Source: Brachyspira pilosicoli
Lineage (GTDB): Bacteria; Spirochaetota; Brachyspiria; Brachyspirales; Brachyspiraceae
DNA: 64,000 nt
Reading direction: 5' to 3'
Assembly (NCBI RefSeq): GCF_008016535.1
Contig: NZ_SAXY01000012.1
Coordinates: 1 to 64,000, forward strand
In this document: one piece after another, positions 44,040 to 53,924 of the stretch
Numbering within the stretch: position 1 is the first letter of the stretch
Layout of the letters: every line of letters begins with the position of its first letter
Position numbers and translations under genes: made by a program
The notes under the pieces: model-generated
The model's input: only the letters and a program-made list of their open reading frames with translations
The model's database searches: none
Told to the model about the DNA's origin: nothing

Positions 44040-45509
44040 TTATTTATTTAATTCTTTACCAGTAGAAGCATATCTTTGTAATTGTACAGTAGCAGCTTTA
44101 GGGTTTTTAACTACACAAGGTCCCCCCACACATCCGCCATTACAAGCCATAACCTCAACCAAATTCGGAGTATCATCAGTAACAGGAGTCTCTCCAGATT
44201 GTACTTTACCATAACCTCTTAATTGTTTCATACCTTCTTTATCAAGACCATTAATAACAGCAGATTTTAATTTTTCAGGGTGTTTTAATCTTATTTTAAC
44301 TGCCTCAGCAACTCCGCCACTCATAGCATATTTTCTTCCAGAAGCAGTAGGAACAGTACCTACATCTAAATCAGGCTCTTTAGCAACATCAGTTCCTGTA
44401 GCTATAAATAAAGCATCAAGCTCTTCCATAGATAAACAATAATCTACTAAATCATCATCAATACTCTCTCTTCTCTTAGCAAGACAAGGTCCTATAAATA
44501 CATTAATAGCATCAGAATCTTCCTTTCGCATCATTTCAGCAGTGTAATGCATAGGAGTCCTAGTTTCAGATACGCAAGGAATTAATTCTGGAACATGTTT
44601 TCTAACAGCCTTAACATAAGCAGGACAGCATGAAGTAGTCATTAATTTATCTCCCCTCTCCATTCTCTCCTCAAACTCAGCTGCCTCTCTATCAGAAGTA
44701 ACATCAGCTCCCAAAGCTACCTCCCAAACTTTATTAAATCCTATTTTTAATAAAGCACTTTTTAATTGTCCTGGCTTAGCATTAAATTGTGAAGCTATAG
44801 CAGGTGCATACATTACATTAACTTTTTTATCCGCTTTTAAATATTTAAGCACGTCTAAAAGTTGTCCCTTATCCATCATAGCACTAAAAGGACATTCTCT
44901 CATACAATTACCGCAGAATATACATTTATGATAATCTATTACCTCTTTTCCCTGCTCATTTTTATTAATAGCACCAACAGGACAAGATTCTTCACATGGT
45001 ACAGGTATATATATGATTGCATGATAAGGACAATTTTTTAAACATAATCCGCAGTTAATACATTTACTGCTGTCTATATAAGCTCTCTTCTCATCTAATA
45101 TAGTAATAGCATTTTTTGGACAGTTCATCATACAAGGTCTAGCCAAACAAGCCTGACAAGCATCTGTAACCATAAAATTAGCTCTAACACAAGCATTGCA
45201 AGCCTCATAAAGTACTGTAAGCATAGGCCAAGTAGGTTTATCTCTTTCTAACGCCAATTTAGCATATTCTGATAAAGGTATACCGCTATCCTCTTTACCT
45301 TCAACACTTATGCCAAGTCTAGCTATTATTCTATTTTTTATTATCTCTCTATCATGATAAATACAGCATCTTATTGATTTGCTGTCTCTTGGTATTATCT
45401 CTATAGGCATTCTATCAATTTCTTCTATTAACCTATCCTCAATAAAAAGTGTAGCTATTCTTACAAGAATATCTTTTTTTAATTGAGCAGCATTGTTATT
45501 AATATTCAT
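44040..45509 (-). CDS. monomeric [FeFe] hydrogenase
   Basis: 489 residues. The N-terminal domain (about 1-100) has its own Cys (CEACNACVRANF). Ferredoxin-type clusters follow: CQACLARPCMMNCP, CINCGLCLKNCP, a reduced CEESCP and CIFCGNCMRECP. The H-cluster domain has L1 TTSCCPAYVK, L2 GPCLAKRRES and L3 MACNGGCVGGPC. These carry the four Cys for the H cluster, but with GPC instead of MPC and GGP instead of GGG. This resembles the group B monomeric enzymes of anaerobes rather than bifurcating or HydA1 types. It makes or uses H2 with ferredoxin. No maturase genes nearby. Expressed alone from a promoter at 45541-45568. Confidence 0.85.
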   Translation of the reverse strand: MNINNNAAQLKKDILVRIATLFIEDRLIEEIDRMPIEIIPRDSKSIRCCIYHDREIIKNRIIARLGISVEGKEDSGIPLSEYAKLALERDKPTWPMLTVLYEACNACVRANFMVTDACQACLARPCMMNCPKNAITILDEKRAYIDSSKCINCGLCLKNCPYHAIIYIPVPCEESCPVGAINKNEQGKEVIDYHKCIFCGNCMRECPFSAMMDKGQLLDVLKYLKADKKVNVMYAPAIASQFNAKPGQLKSALLKIGFNKVWEVALGADVTSDREAAEFEERMERGDKLMTTSCCPAYVKAVRKHVPELIPCVSETRTPMHYTAEMMRKEDSDAINVFIGPCLAKRRESIDDDLVDYCLSMEELDALFIATGTDVAKEPDLDVGTVPTASGRKYAMSGGVAEAVKIRLKHPEKLKSAVINGLDKEGMKQLRGYGKVQSGETPVTDDTPNLVEVMACNGGCVGGPCVVKNPKAATVQLQRYASTGKELNK

Positions 45510-45540
45510 TTATTTTCTCCAATTGTAATTAATTGCATTT

Positions 45541-45568
45541 ATTATAACTCATAATAACACTTTTTCAA
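45541..45568 (-). promoter_or_regulatory. hydrogenase promoter
   Basis: Minus strand TTGAAA (45568-45563), 16-base spacer, TATAAT (45546-45541), leaving a leader of roughly 25 bases with GGAG before the ATG at 45509. The rest of the gap 45569-45854 is AT-rich with no gene. Confidence 0.5.
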
Positions 45569-45767
45569 GTCAAAACAGTACAATATATACTATTTTGTAT
45601 AAATAAATTGCTAAAAATATTATTTTATATTATTATAAACTGCATAAAAAGACTATAAATATTTATATTTTATTATTCTTCTTGATAATAATAATGAAAT
45701 ATTCTATTTTATATAAATATTATTAATTATGAGAAAATTATTGTTATATATAAATAAAAGTATTATT

Positions 45768-45801
45768 AAAAAGCAGGAACGTTTTATTTTTTATGCTTTT
45801 T
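45768..45801 (-). terminator. weak candidate terminator of the beta-barrel gene
   Basis: AAAAAGCA (45768-45775) and TGCTTTTT (45794-45801) can pair around an 18-base loop, 54 bases after the stop at 45855. AT-rich, so a low-confidence call. Confidence 0.3.
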
Positions 45802-45854
45802 ATTTTGCTTAATTTAACTTTACTAATATTAGAAAAGTAAACTTATCTCTAAAC

Positions 45855-46730
45855 CTATTTTATTTTCGTATCCAAAATAACTTGAAGCCCCCTAGGCTTA
45901 CCAAATCCATATTTCAAAGCAACAGTAAATCTATAAAACTCTAGACCAACAGCTACATTAACATATCCATGCCAAGGCTCTTTTATCAGTCCTAATCTAT
46001 CTTTTTTATCGAGTATAGCACCACCATTAATACCAGCTATTAAACTAATAACATCTTTATAAAATGGAAATCTATAATCCAAACCAGTATGCACTCTAAA
46101 AAGCTGAGGACTATTTCCTACAGCATTATAAGATAATTCCGCCCCTAAATATACAGTAAAGTTTTTTACATAATAATATGCCGCAACTGAAGCAAACTCA
46201 TAACTGCTCCCGCTTCTAATCGTATAATCACCCTTAAACCCATCAACCAAATGCGTGGATTGATGATACATTGGAATAAACCTTATTTTTATATTAATGC
46301 CTGCAATATTTTGAAGCCACAAATCAGCAAATACTGCAAACTGCCCTGCAAAATCATACACATCAAAAAGACCTGTATTTCTGCCAAGTATAGAAATATC
46401 CATTCCAGCTCCCATACCCACAGAAAAATATTTGTTTCTATAAAACATTATCTCAGTAGCAAGCCTACCCTCTATATAGATAGAAACAGATTTAAAATCC
46501 CAATTAGCGTTATTATCCATTAGTGTTAAATTTTTATGAACATCAAAATTTTTAGCAAAAAGCAGTCTTCCTATAAAAGCCCTAGTGTCCTGCCAACCAA
46601 CATAATATTTATCAACCTCATAAACACGAAAAGGATTTCTAAAACTATAATCATTTGATACTGCATCTTGTGAATATAATAAAAAATAAAAATTTAAAAA
46701 AAGTATTGTAATAATATATATTCTTTTCAT
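45855..46730 (-). CDS. outer-membrane beta-barrel protein, DUF1207-like
   Basis: 291 residues with a cleavable signal peptide (about 1-20, IITILFLNFYFLLYS). Alternating amphipathic strands with many aromatic girdle residues and a C-terminal strand (RFTVALKYGFGKPRGLQVIL region) fit an outer membrane barrel. RFIPMYHQSTHLVDGF resembles the H-x-S-x-H-L-x-D motif of DUF1207 proteins, whose role is unknown. Divergent from the barrel protein at 46882, sharing the 150-base region between. Confidence 0.6.
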   Translation of the reverse strand: MKRIYIITILFLNFYFLLYSQDAVSNDYSFRNPFRVYEVDKYYVGWQDTRAFIGRLLFAKNFDVHKNLTLMDNNANWDFKSVSIYIEGRLATEIMFYRNKYFSVGMGAGMDISILGRNTGLFDVYDFAGQFAVFADLWLQNIAGINIKIRFIPMYHQSTHLVDGFKGDYTIRSGSSYEFASVAAYYYVKNFTVYLGAELSYNAVGNSPQLFRVHTGLDYRFPFYKDVISLIAGINGGAILDKKDRLGLIKEPWHGYVNVAVGLEFYRFTVALKYGFGKPRGLQVILDTKIK

Positions 46731-46819
46731 AATAAAAACTTAATATTAATTTATTTTGAACTATTCTAATATAATAAAAAATTTTTAACAAGTTTTTTGA
46801 TAATAAAAAAATAATTAAT

Positions 46820-46847
46820 TTGACATTATATAGTTTTATTATATAGT
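46820..46847 (+). promoter_or_regulatory. promoter of the beta-barrel/mgtE pair
   Basis: TTGACA (46820-46825), 16 bases, TATAGT (46842-46847), with GAGAGAG before the ATG at 46882. A perfect -35. Confidence 0.5.
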
Positions 46848-46881
46848 AATATATAGAATTATTTTTTAGAGAGAGTGTTTT

Positions 46882-47556
46882 ATGAAAAAATTGTTTGTAT
46901 TATTTTGCACAATATTTATGATAACTTCAACAGTATTTGCAAGACATGGAGGCGGAGCTGCTTTATTTGTACCTCTCACTGGAAGTTTTGCTTTTACAGA
47001 CATAAAAACCTCAGACGGGAAAAAAATTGATTCACTAAAATCTTCAGGTGCTTTTGATTTTGGAGTGCTTCTTCAGCCCGGTTACTTTTATGATTTCTCA
47101 GGACTCCTTGGTGTAGATATACTCGCTGATATTGGATATTATAGAAGTTCTTACAACTTTAGAGATACTGATAATAGCGGAAGTATTGTTTCATATAATT
47201 TTGACACTCTAAATATTGGCGGAGTGGCAAGAGTATCAATTTTATTTTTATCTTTAGGAATAGGTTCTGGTGTAAAATTACCGCTTCAGGCAAATATTCA
47301 ATATGCTGAAAATAAAGTTACTTATAACTACGATAAAATTAAAGAAAACTTTTATAATGCTTATATACCATATATAAAATTCACAATAGATTTTAGATAT
47401 TATTTAAATAGTTTTTCAGCATTAGCAGCCGGATTATATTTTAATTATGATTTTAATATAAATCAAAAAATTCCAAACTATTCAAGATATAATATATCTT
47501 CATTTGACTTTGGTTTCCAAATAGGGGTTTATTTAGTAGGGTCTAGTGATTATTAA
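46882..47556 (+). CDS. small outer-membrane beta-barrel protein
   Basis: 224 residues with a signal peptide ending VFA-RHGG (about 20). Body of amphipathic strands (GVLLQPGYFYDFSGLLGVDIL, DFRYYLNSFSALAAGLYFNYDF, FGFQIGVYLVG in pieces) ending in an aromatic C-terminal strand, as in OmpW/OmpA-like eight- to ten-strand barrels. No enzyme motif. It lies 17 bases before mgtE in the same direction, so both are likely on one message; a role in ion passage across the outer membrane is only a guess from that. Confidence 0.65.
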   Translation: MKKLFVLFCTIFMITSTVFARHGGGAALFVPLTGSFAFTDIKTSDGKKIDSLKSSGAFDFGVLLQPGYFYDFSGLLGVDILADIGYYRSSYNFRDTDNSGSIVSYNFDTLNIGGVARVSILFLSLGIGSGVKLPLQANIQYAENKVTYNYDKIKENFYNAYIPYIKFTIDFRYYLNSFSALAAGLYFNYDFNINQKIPNYSRYNISSFDFGFQIGVYLVGSSDY

Positions 47557-47573
47557 TAGTTGGAAAAGTAAAA

Positions 47574-48938
47574 ATGCTAAAAGAATTATTATTGCCGGAA
47601 ATAGAAGACTTAATAGAACAAAATCAATGGGAAGATATCAGTGAAATACTATCTCTCTGGCAAGAAGCAGAAACTGCAGATTTAATCACTTCTATCAAAA
47701 AACTTGAAGACAAAATTAATATATTTAAAACTCTTCCAAAAGAATATTCTATAAAAGTTTTTCCAGAATTAGTTTCTATAGATCAACAGCATATTATAGA
47801 AAGTATGACTGATGAGGAAATAAAAGAATTACTTGAGAATATTAGTCCAGATGACAGAACTTCATTCTTAGAATCCATAGATGAAGATATGTCTAAAAAT
47901 ATATTGAAATTACTTGGAAGCGAAGAGAGAGAGATAGCATCTTTGTTGTTGTCATATCCAGAAGGCAGTATTGGCCGTATGATGACGCCTGAATATATAA
48001 GCATAAAACCAGATTGGACTGTTGAAGAGGCTTTTGAATATGTTAGAAGCAATATAGAAGATGCAGAAACTTATACTACAATATATGTATTAGATAATAA
48101 AAGAACTTTAATAGGCTCTATTACTTTAAGACAATTATTTTTCAGCGGACAAAAAGTACTTATACAATATATAGTTAATAATTGTCCATATATATTAGCA
48201 TATGAAGATAAAGAAAATGCTATAGAAATTATAAAAAAATATAATTTGCATTCATTAGCAGTTATAGACAATAAACACTCTATGGTTGGAATTGTAACTG
48301 TAGATGATATATTAGATATTGCAGAAGAAGAATATACAGAAGATTTCCACAAGATGGCTGGTATCACTTCTGATGACAATCAATTTGATGATAATCTAAA
48401 AATTACGCCTATATTTACAATGTACAAAAAAAGAATATTATGGCTTTTAGCTTTAGTATTTGTTAATTTATTTTCAGGCGGTGTTATAAGTATATTCCAA
48501 AACACATTACAAAAGCATATAGTATTGGTAGCATTTTTACCATTACTCATAGGAAGCGGCGGCAATGCTGGAAGTCAATCTGCAACTTTAGTTATACGCT
48601 CTCTTGCTATAGGGGATATTGTATTGAAAGACTGGATATATTTACTTTCAAAAGAAGTGTTGGTCTCTTCCATATTGGGATTAAGTATGGCATTGGGTGC
48701 TAGTATACTTGGCGTTATAAGGGGAGGTTTTGAAATAGCTATAATAGTGAGCATATCTATGTTTAGTATAGTTTTTATAGGAAGCGTTATTGGTTTAACT
48801 TTGCCTTTTATATTAACAAAATGCAAATTAGATCCTGCTATAAGCGGTGCTCCTGTATTAACTTCTATATGTGATATTGCGGGGGCAGCTATATATTGTT
48901 CTATAGCTACCATAATTTTTTATATATTGGCTAAATAA
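47574..48938 (+). CDS. mgtE: magnesium transporter MgtE
   Basis: 454 residues, the usual length. The cytoplasmic N domain of superhelical repeats (about 1-125, LPKEYSIKVFPEL, ISPDDRTSFLESI) is followed by two CBS domains (YPEGSIGRMMTPEYISIKP; CPYILAYEDKENA) that act as the Mg2+ gate. Then come the connecting helix and a five-helix pore domain (PLLIGSGGNAGSQSATLVIR with the conserved Pro-Asn/Gly-rich pore lining, DPAISGAPVLTSICDIAG with the Mg2+-selecting Asp). Closes when cytoplasmic Mg2+ is high. No Mg2+ riboswitch is visible in the short gap before it. Confidence 0.95.
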   Translation: MLKELLLPEIEDLIEQNQWEDISEILSLWQEAETADLITSIKKLEDKINIFKTLPKEYSIKVFPELVSIDQQHIIESMTDEEIKELLENISPDDRTSFLESIDEDMSKNILKLLGSEEREIASLLLSYPEGSIGRMMTPEYISIKPDWTVEEAFEYVRSNIEDAETYTTIYVLDNKRTLIGSITLRQLFFSGQKVLIQYIVNNCPYILAYEDKENAIEIIKKYNLHSLAVIDNKHSMVGIVTVDDILDIAEEEYTEDFHKMAGITSDDNQFDDNLKITPIFTMYKKRILWLLALVFVNLFSGGVISIFQNTLQKHIVLVAFLPLLIGSGGNAGSQSATLVIRSLAIGDIVLKDWIYLLSKEVLVSSILGLSMALGASILGVIRGGFEIAIIVSISMFSIVFIGSVIGLTLPFILTKCKLDPAISGAPVLTSICDIAGAAIYCSIATIIFYILAK

Positions 48939-49013
48939 AAAAATATTATAATTTGATGTTTTTATAATATATTATATAATATAAAATGAAATAATAATAA
49001 GGTATATTCATTT

Positions 49014-50648
49014 ATGATGAGAGAAATAGAAATAGAATTACATGAAGCTTCAGCTAATAATAATATACTTGCTTTAGAAATTTTATTAAAAAATAAAGAT
49101 ATAAATATTAATTTAGAAAATGTATTAGGACTTACTCCTTTAAGTCATGCTGCTAAATTTGGCTATACCCAAATAGTAGAAATGCTCATAAAAGCAGGTG
49201 CTGATGTAAATAAGGCTGATAAATTGTTTATAACGCCTCTAATGAGTGCAGCTGCTAATGGTTATTATGATGTAGCAAAACTTCTTATAGAAAATAATGC
49301 TGATGTTAACAAAAAAGATGTTAACAATACAACAGCTTTGCATTATGCTTCTTCTTCTAATCATACTGATATAATAAAATTATTAGTAGAAAATAATGCT
49401 GATATTAATGCCAAAACAGATGTTCATATCACTCCTATTATGTATTCTTGTCAATTATCAAATTATGAGGCTGTAAAATTTTTAGCTGATAATGGTGCTA
49501 AACTTGATGAATGCGACATATATGAAGAGAATGTACTCCATTATGCTATATCCAGCGGAAATATAGAAATAGTAGAATATATATTAAATAAACAAGAATT
49601 AGAAATACCAAGATATGCTCTTACAAGAGCTTCTATTAGCGGTAATTTATCACTCGTTCATTATATTCATTCAAAATTAAAAAATGATAGAAAAGAAAAT
49701 ATATTCTCTAGTGCCTTTATATCGGCAGCACATAACGGATATTTAGATATTGTTAGGTATTTTTTTTACACATCCAAAAAAGATGCTCCTAAAGCTATAG
49801 CTCTGGCATCTTCAGGCGGGCATAAAGATGTAGTTGAATATTTGCTTATGAATAAAATATCACCTAATGGTATATCTGATGAAGGTAAGTCAGCTTTAAT
49901 ATATGCTATAGAAACCTCTAATAAAGATATTATTGAGCTTTTAATTAAATACAATGTTGATATTAATATGCCTGATGATGATGATATAACTCCATTAATG
50001 CATGCTGCAAGTGTTGGAGACATTGAAATAGTAAAAAAACTTTTGGACAATAATGCTGATGTTAAATTGGCAGATAATTTGGGAAGAAATGCTCTTGCTC
50101 ATGCTGCTATGAGCGGGAATATAACAATTATCGAGCTTTTACTTCATAATGGTTTAACTCTAAAAAACAAAAAAGAAAATATTAGTCTTTTAATGTGGGC
50201 TGTAATATATGATAATTTAAAATCTGTTAAATATTTAATACAAAAAGGAATGGATATAAAAGAAAAAGATAAAAATGGCTGGAATCCTTTTATGTTTGCT
50301 TGTGCAAGGGGATATATGGATATTATTGAATATACATTAAAAGCATATCCAGATATATTGTTAGAAAAAAGTAAAAATAATGAAACAGCATTGATAATAG
50401 CGACTGATAATGAAAAAATAGAAGTAGTTGCTTATTTGCTTTCTAAGGGTATTTGTATTAAAGAAAAAAACTCTCAATGTCGTACTGCTTTAGAGATCGC
50501 AATAATAAAAAATAACTTTGAAATTTGCGAATCAATTATAAACTTTTACAAAATAAATTATCCAAATTATAGTTTACAAGAAGAGTATAATTTTGCAAAA
50601 GATATAGCAAATAAAGAGATAATAGATTTTATTCAAAGCAAGTTGTAA
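49014..50648 (+). CDS. ankyrin-repeat protein
   Basis: 544 residues made almost wholly of ankyrin repeats, about fifteen units of 33 residues. Typical units: GLTPLSHAAKFGYTQIVEML, ITPLMSAAANGYYDVAKLL, TTALHYASSSNHTDIIKLL and ITPLMHAASVGDIEIVKKLL. No signal peptide or membrane helix is found, so it is cytoplasmic unless exported by another route. Units at about 190-270 are degenerate. Ankyrin proteins are numerous in Brachyspira; they bind partner proteins, here unknown. Single gene. Confidence 0.85.
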   Translation: MMREIEIELHEASANNNILALEILLKNKDININLENVLGLTPLSHAAKFGYTQIVEMLIKAGADVNKADKLFITPLMSAAANGYYDVAKLLIENNADVNKKDVNNTTALHYASSSNHTDIIKLLVENNADINAKTDVHITPIMYSCQLSNYEAVKFLADNGAKLDECDIYEENVLHYAISSGNIEIVEYILNKQELEIPRYALTRASISGNLSLVHYIHSKLKNDRKENIFSSAFISAAHNGYLDIVRYFFYTSKKDAPKAIALASSGGHKDVVEYLLMNKISPNGISDEGKSALIYAIETSNKDIIELLIKYNVDINMPDDDDITPLMHAASVGDIEIVKKLLDNNADVKLADNLGRNALAHAAMSGNITIIELLLHNGLTLKNKKENISLLMWAVIYDNLKSVKYLIQKGMDIKEKDKNGWNPFMFACARGYMDIIEYTLKAYPDILLEKSKNNETALIIATDNEKIEVVAYLLSKGICIKEKNSQCRTALEIAIIKNNFEICESIINFYKINYPNYSLQEEYNFAKDIANKEIIDFIQSKL

Positions 50649-50699
50649 ATAAATATTTTAACCACAAATCAAAATAATACATTAGGACTTTTAATTAAT

Positions 50700-51584
50700 A
50701 TGATAGATAAAAATAATAAAGAAAAATTAGGAAGTATTGGACTTTTTTTAACTGCATTGATATGGGGATATAGTTTTGTTGCTGTAAAAGTTGTTGTAAA
50801 TGAGGTTGCACCATTTTATCTTGTTGGTTTTAGAAACTTTTTTGGCGGAATATTTTTATTTTTAATATTTTTTAAAATTACAAAAACTACGACTAAAAGA
50901 GATATTTTATTAAGTTTACCTGTTGGCATAACTTTATTTTTTGGTTTTTGGCTTCAGACAATTAGTGCTCAATTTATAACGGCTTCAAAAATAGCATTCT
51001 TTACAGGAGCTTATGTTATATTAGTGCCTTTTTTCACTTGGATAGTATATAAAAAGAAACCTCATGCAGCAGCATTCATCGCAGCATTTATAACATTAAT
51101 AGGTTTATATTTACTTACATCAGTAGACGGAATAAAAAGTATAAAAGTTGGAGATTTATTTGCAATATTATGTGCTGCAGCTTTTGCTGTTCACTTAGTA
51201 TTAATAGATGCTGTAATATCAAAAGTTAATGGTATAAAAATGGCTTCTTTACAACTATTGGTTGCAGGAAGTATATCATTAATATTAGGAATTATAACAA
51301 AAACACCTTTTAATTTTTCAGCTTTATCTAATGAAACTATATATTCATTTTTATATTTAGCATTAGGAGCTACTGCAATGGCTTATTTGCTTCAAACCGT
51401 TTCACAAAAATATGTGTCTCCTCATAAAACTGGTATAATATTAAGTTTAGAGTCTTTTTTAGGAGCTTTATGCGGTATTATATTTATGCAAGATGCCATT
51501 AATTTCAAAACAATTTTGGGCGGACTCTTGATAATATCAGCAATCTTTATATGCGAAACAGGAAGCAATATTAAAAAAAGTTAA
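50700..51584 (+). CDS. EamA/DMT-family transporter (RhaT/YdcZ-like)
   Basis: 294 residues, ten membrane helices in two repeats of five, each an EamA domain. Marks: ALIWGYSFVAVKVVVNEVAPFYLVGFRNF in the first repeat and YLALGATAMAYLLQTVSQKYVSPHKTGIILSLE in the second. Drug/metabolite superfamily exporters move amino acids, metabolites or drugs; the substrate is not predictable. Its stop overlaps the fliD stop by four bases on the opposite strand. Confidence 0.85.
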   Translation: MIDKNNKEKLGSIGLFLTALIWGYSFVAVKVVVNEVAPFYLVGFRNFFGGIFLFLIFFKITKTTTKRDILLSLPVGITLFFGFWLQTISAQFITASKIAFFTGAYVILVPFFTWIVYKKKPHAAAFIAAFITLIGLYLLTSVDGIKSIKVGDLFAILCAAAFAVHLVLIDAVISKVNGIKMASLQLLVAGSISLILGIITKTPFNFSALSNETIYSFLYLALGATAMAYLLQTVSQKYVSPHKTGIILSLESFLGALCGIIFMQDAINFKTILGGLLIISAIFICETGSNIKKS

Positions 51585-53788
51585 TTACCATTATTATTTT
51601 GGTTTTGCATAGATTCAAGTCTTTTTCTCTCGCGTTCAGCCTGCTGCAATTCTGACTGCATTCTATAGTAGGAAGCTAATCTCTGCTGTCTATATTCTTC
51701 TATTCTATCTTTTTCTGCATCCATACGCTTTTTATTATCATCAAGACGGCTTTTTGTCATAGCAATACTATTTTCAACTATACCCCTAGTCTGTGAATAA
51801 GGTGTTACAAAATCATTCATAGTATAAGCAACTCCTGTGTCTGGTATATCATCTCCAGAAGTATCATTAGCAAATAACTCTTCTATACCGTCCATCTGAG
51901 TTTCTATTTTATTCATAAACTTTTCTTCATCTATTTGCAAATATCCCTTTTTAACTACAGACCAATCCTCTCCAGCATTTCCTCTATTAATACCTATCTG
52001 GTCTAATAAAGCTAACTCCTCTCCATACTCTGTTTCATAAGGAGAAGCTATAATAGATTTTATTCTCTGTGATATATTATTAACTAAAGTATTACCGCTA
52101 AATACTCCTATATAATATAATTTTTTTCTTAAAGCAGTATCAGTAAGCTCAGGGTCAAAAACAACCCCCAATGTATTTGCCAAATCTATCATATCAGTTC
52201 TGCTCATAGTCTCTAAACTTTCCATTACATCATTATTTAAAGGTGTATGAGTGGTATCATTAAGTAAATCTATAACATCATTATAGGCACTTACAAAATT
52301 AACTATAGCATCAACTACTTTCTCTTTATCTACTTCTATTGTAGTAGCAAATGCCTCTGGTGTAGGTTTTAAAGCTGTAATATTAAGTCCGTCTACAACA
52401 TCTTTAAACTCATTGCTTTCACTAATTACATCTATACCATCAACTGAAGCCCTAGCATCAGCTGCCTCAGATATTAAATAGTTTGGAGCATCTTCTTCTC
52501 TGCCCATATCCTCAACTAATAAATCCTTATAAAAAATATTGTATCCCTCATTTTTATTGATAAGAACTACCTGAGTAATAACATCACCCTCTTCAAACTG
52601 ACTTCCTATAGGTATATTTAATCTCTGCCAGCTAGAACTAATTGTAGGTAAAGCAAAGAATTTTTCAACTTCATCTCCTGCCTTATTAATATATTTAACT
52701 CCTATTATCTCAGAATTAAATCCTGTAGCATCTATTGCCTGAGGTGCTTCAGCCTCAACATCTTTTTTGGCTGCCCTCTCTGCCTCAAGTGCTTCTTTAT
52801 ATTTTTTTATATCCTCAAATGTCCTAGAACTATCTGCAGGAGATAATCCTTCACCATAAAGCTCAACATCTTTATATATTACACTATCTATTTTATTGAA
52901 AGTAAGCCCCGTATCTGGTATAGATAAATCAACAGTAGGAGGCATTATAGGTGCTTCTTCATCAACATCATCTAAAGTGTCTGAAGCCCTTGCCGTAATT
53001 GAAATAGTAATGTTTTCATTAGCTTCAGCTTCTCTATGTAAAGGCATTGATAATTTATTTACACCCTTTAATACAATAAAATCATTCTTTATCATATAAT
53101 TTGTAGTTAAATTATCAGATTCATCTTTCCATTTATTTATTAAACTTTCATTAAATATATGACCCAAGTATCTATAAGGTCTTCTAGTAAACATATTAAG
53201 CTCTTTTAATATACCTGCATCATCGCTTACTACTTCTACTATATTTTTAGAGCCTGTTTTTACCAAGTCTATAGTGAGAACCTGAAGATTTCTTGATTTT
53301 TGTGTAATTGTTGTTTTTATTTTTTTACCGAATGCTTTTTCTAAAGTTTTTTGTAAATTGACTAAGCTTCCGCCTGCAAAATCTATAGTATATTCATCTT
53401 CTGCAACTTTTAATTTTATAGTACCAGCAGGAAGAGTATCATTCATATTATATGCTTTTGAAGAGAATTTCTGACTATTTGCTAACTCTTTAATTGCTAT
53501 ATCATAAGTAGTTGTACTTGCAAGTCTATTAGCAGATACAGTAAAATAATCTGGAACTCCCTCTCCTGTACCAACATAATTTTTAAATGGTGAACGAAAA
53601 CCATACAATTCTTTTGAAGTAGTTGTTAATATATTTAACCTATTTTTTAAATCTTCATAAGCAGATATTTCTCTTTGATAATTTATAGCATTATCTGCAA
53701 GATTTGAAAGAGTAAGACTTCTCTTATTAACTTCAGCATCTACTGCATTTTTATAAACGTCTTGAAGAAAAGCATCACTAGTAGCCAT
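51581..53788 (-). CDS. fliD: flagellar filament cap protein FliD (HAP2)
   Basis: 735 residues, longer than enterobacterial FliD (about 470) as usual in spirochaetes. The N-terminal domain has NYQREISAYEDLKNRL and then FTVSANRLASTTTYDIAIKELANSQKF, the FliD_N signature. The C-terminal domain has FVSAYNDVIDLLND, VFSGN, YLQIDEEKFMNKIETQMDGIEELFAN and a final coiled coil (about 680-730) rich in R, E and Q. The middle 250 residues are variable. It caps the periplasmic filament and folds flagellin. AGGAG precedes the ATG; a weak sigma-28 like site lies at 53881-53907. Confidence 0.9.
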   Translation of the reverse strand: MATSDAFLQDVYKNAVDAEVNKRSLTLSNLADNAINYQREISAYEDLKNRLNILTTTSKELYGFRSPFKNYVGTGEGVPDYFTVSANRLASTTTYDIAIKELANSQKFSSKAYNMNDTLPAGTIKLKVAEDEYTIDFAGGSLVNLQKTLEKAFGKKIKTTITQKSRNLQVLTIDLVKTGSKNIVEVVSDDAGILKELNMFTRRPYRYLGHIFNESLINKWKDESDNLTTNYMIKNDFIVLKGVNKLSMPLHREAEANENITISITARASDTLDDVDEEAPIMPPTVDLSIPDTGLTFNKIDSVIYKDVELYGEGLSPADSSRTFEDIKKYKEALEAERAAKKDVEAEAPQAIDATGFNSEIIGVKYINKAGDEVEKFFALPTISSSWQRLNIPIGSQFEEGDVITQVVLINKNEGYNIFYKDLLVEDMGREEDAPNYLISEAADARASVDGIDVISESNEFKDVVDGLNITALKPTPEAFATTIEVDKEKVVDAIVNFVSAYNDVIDLLNDTTHTPLNNDVMESLETMSRTDMIDLANTLGVVFDPELTDTALRKKLYYIGVFSGNTLVNNISQRIKSIIASPYETEYGEELALLDQIGINRGNAGEDWSVVKKGYLQIDEEKFMNKIETQMDGIEELFANDTSGDDIPDTGVAYTMNDFVTPYSQTRGIVENSIAMTKSRLDDNKKRMDAEKDRIEEYRQQRLASYYRMQSELQQAERERKRLESMQNQNNNGN

Positions 53789-53880
53789 ATATAAAATTCT
53801 CCTAAATTTTTTATATATAATTAAAAACTAAAATATAAATGATATGTAAAAATATCTTTTACTATATAAATATATAAAAT

Positions 53881-53907
53881 ATTTCGGTATAATGTTAAAT
53901 ATAGTTA
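53881..53907 (-). promoter_or_regulatory. weak sigma-28 type promoter candidate for fliD
   Basis: Minus strand TAAC (53907-53904), 15 bases, ACCGAAAT (53888-53881). Spacing is exact for FliA sites, but three bases differ from TAAA-N15-GCCGATAA. The ATG is 93 bases away. Confidence 0.35.
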
Positions 53908-53924
53908 GCATAATATTTGAAAAA

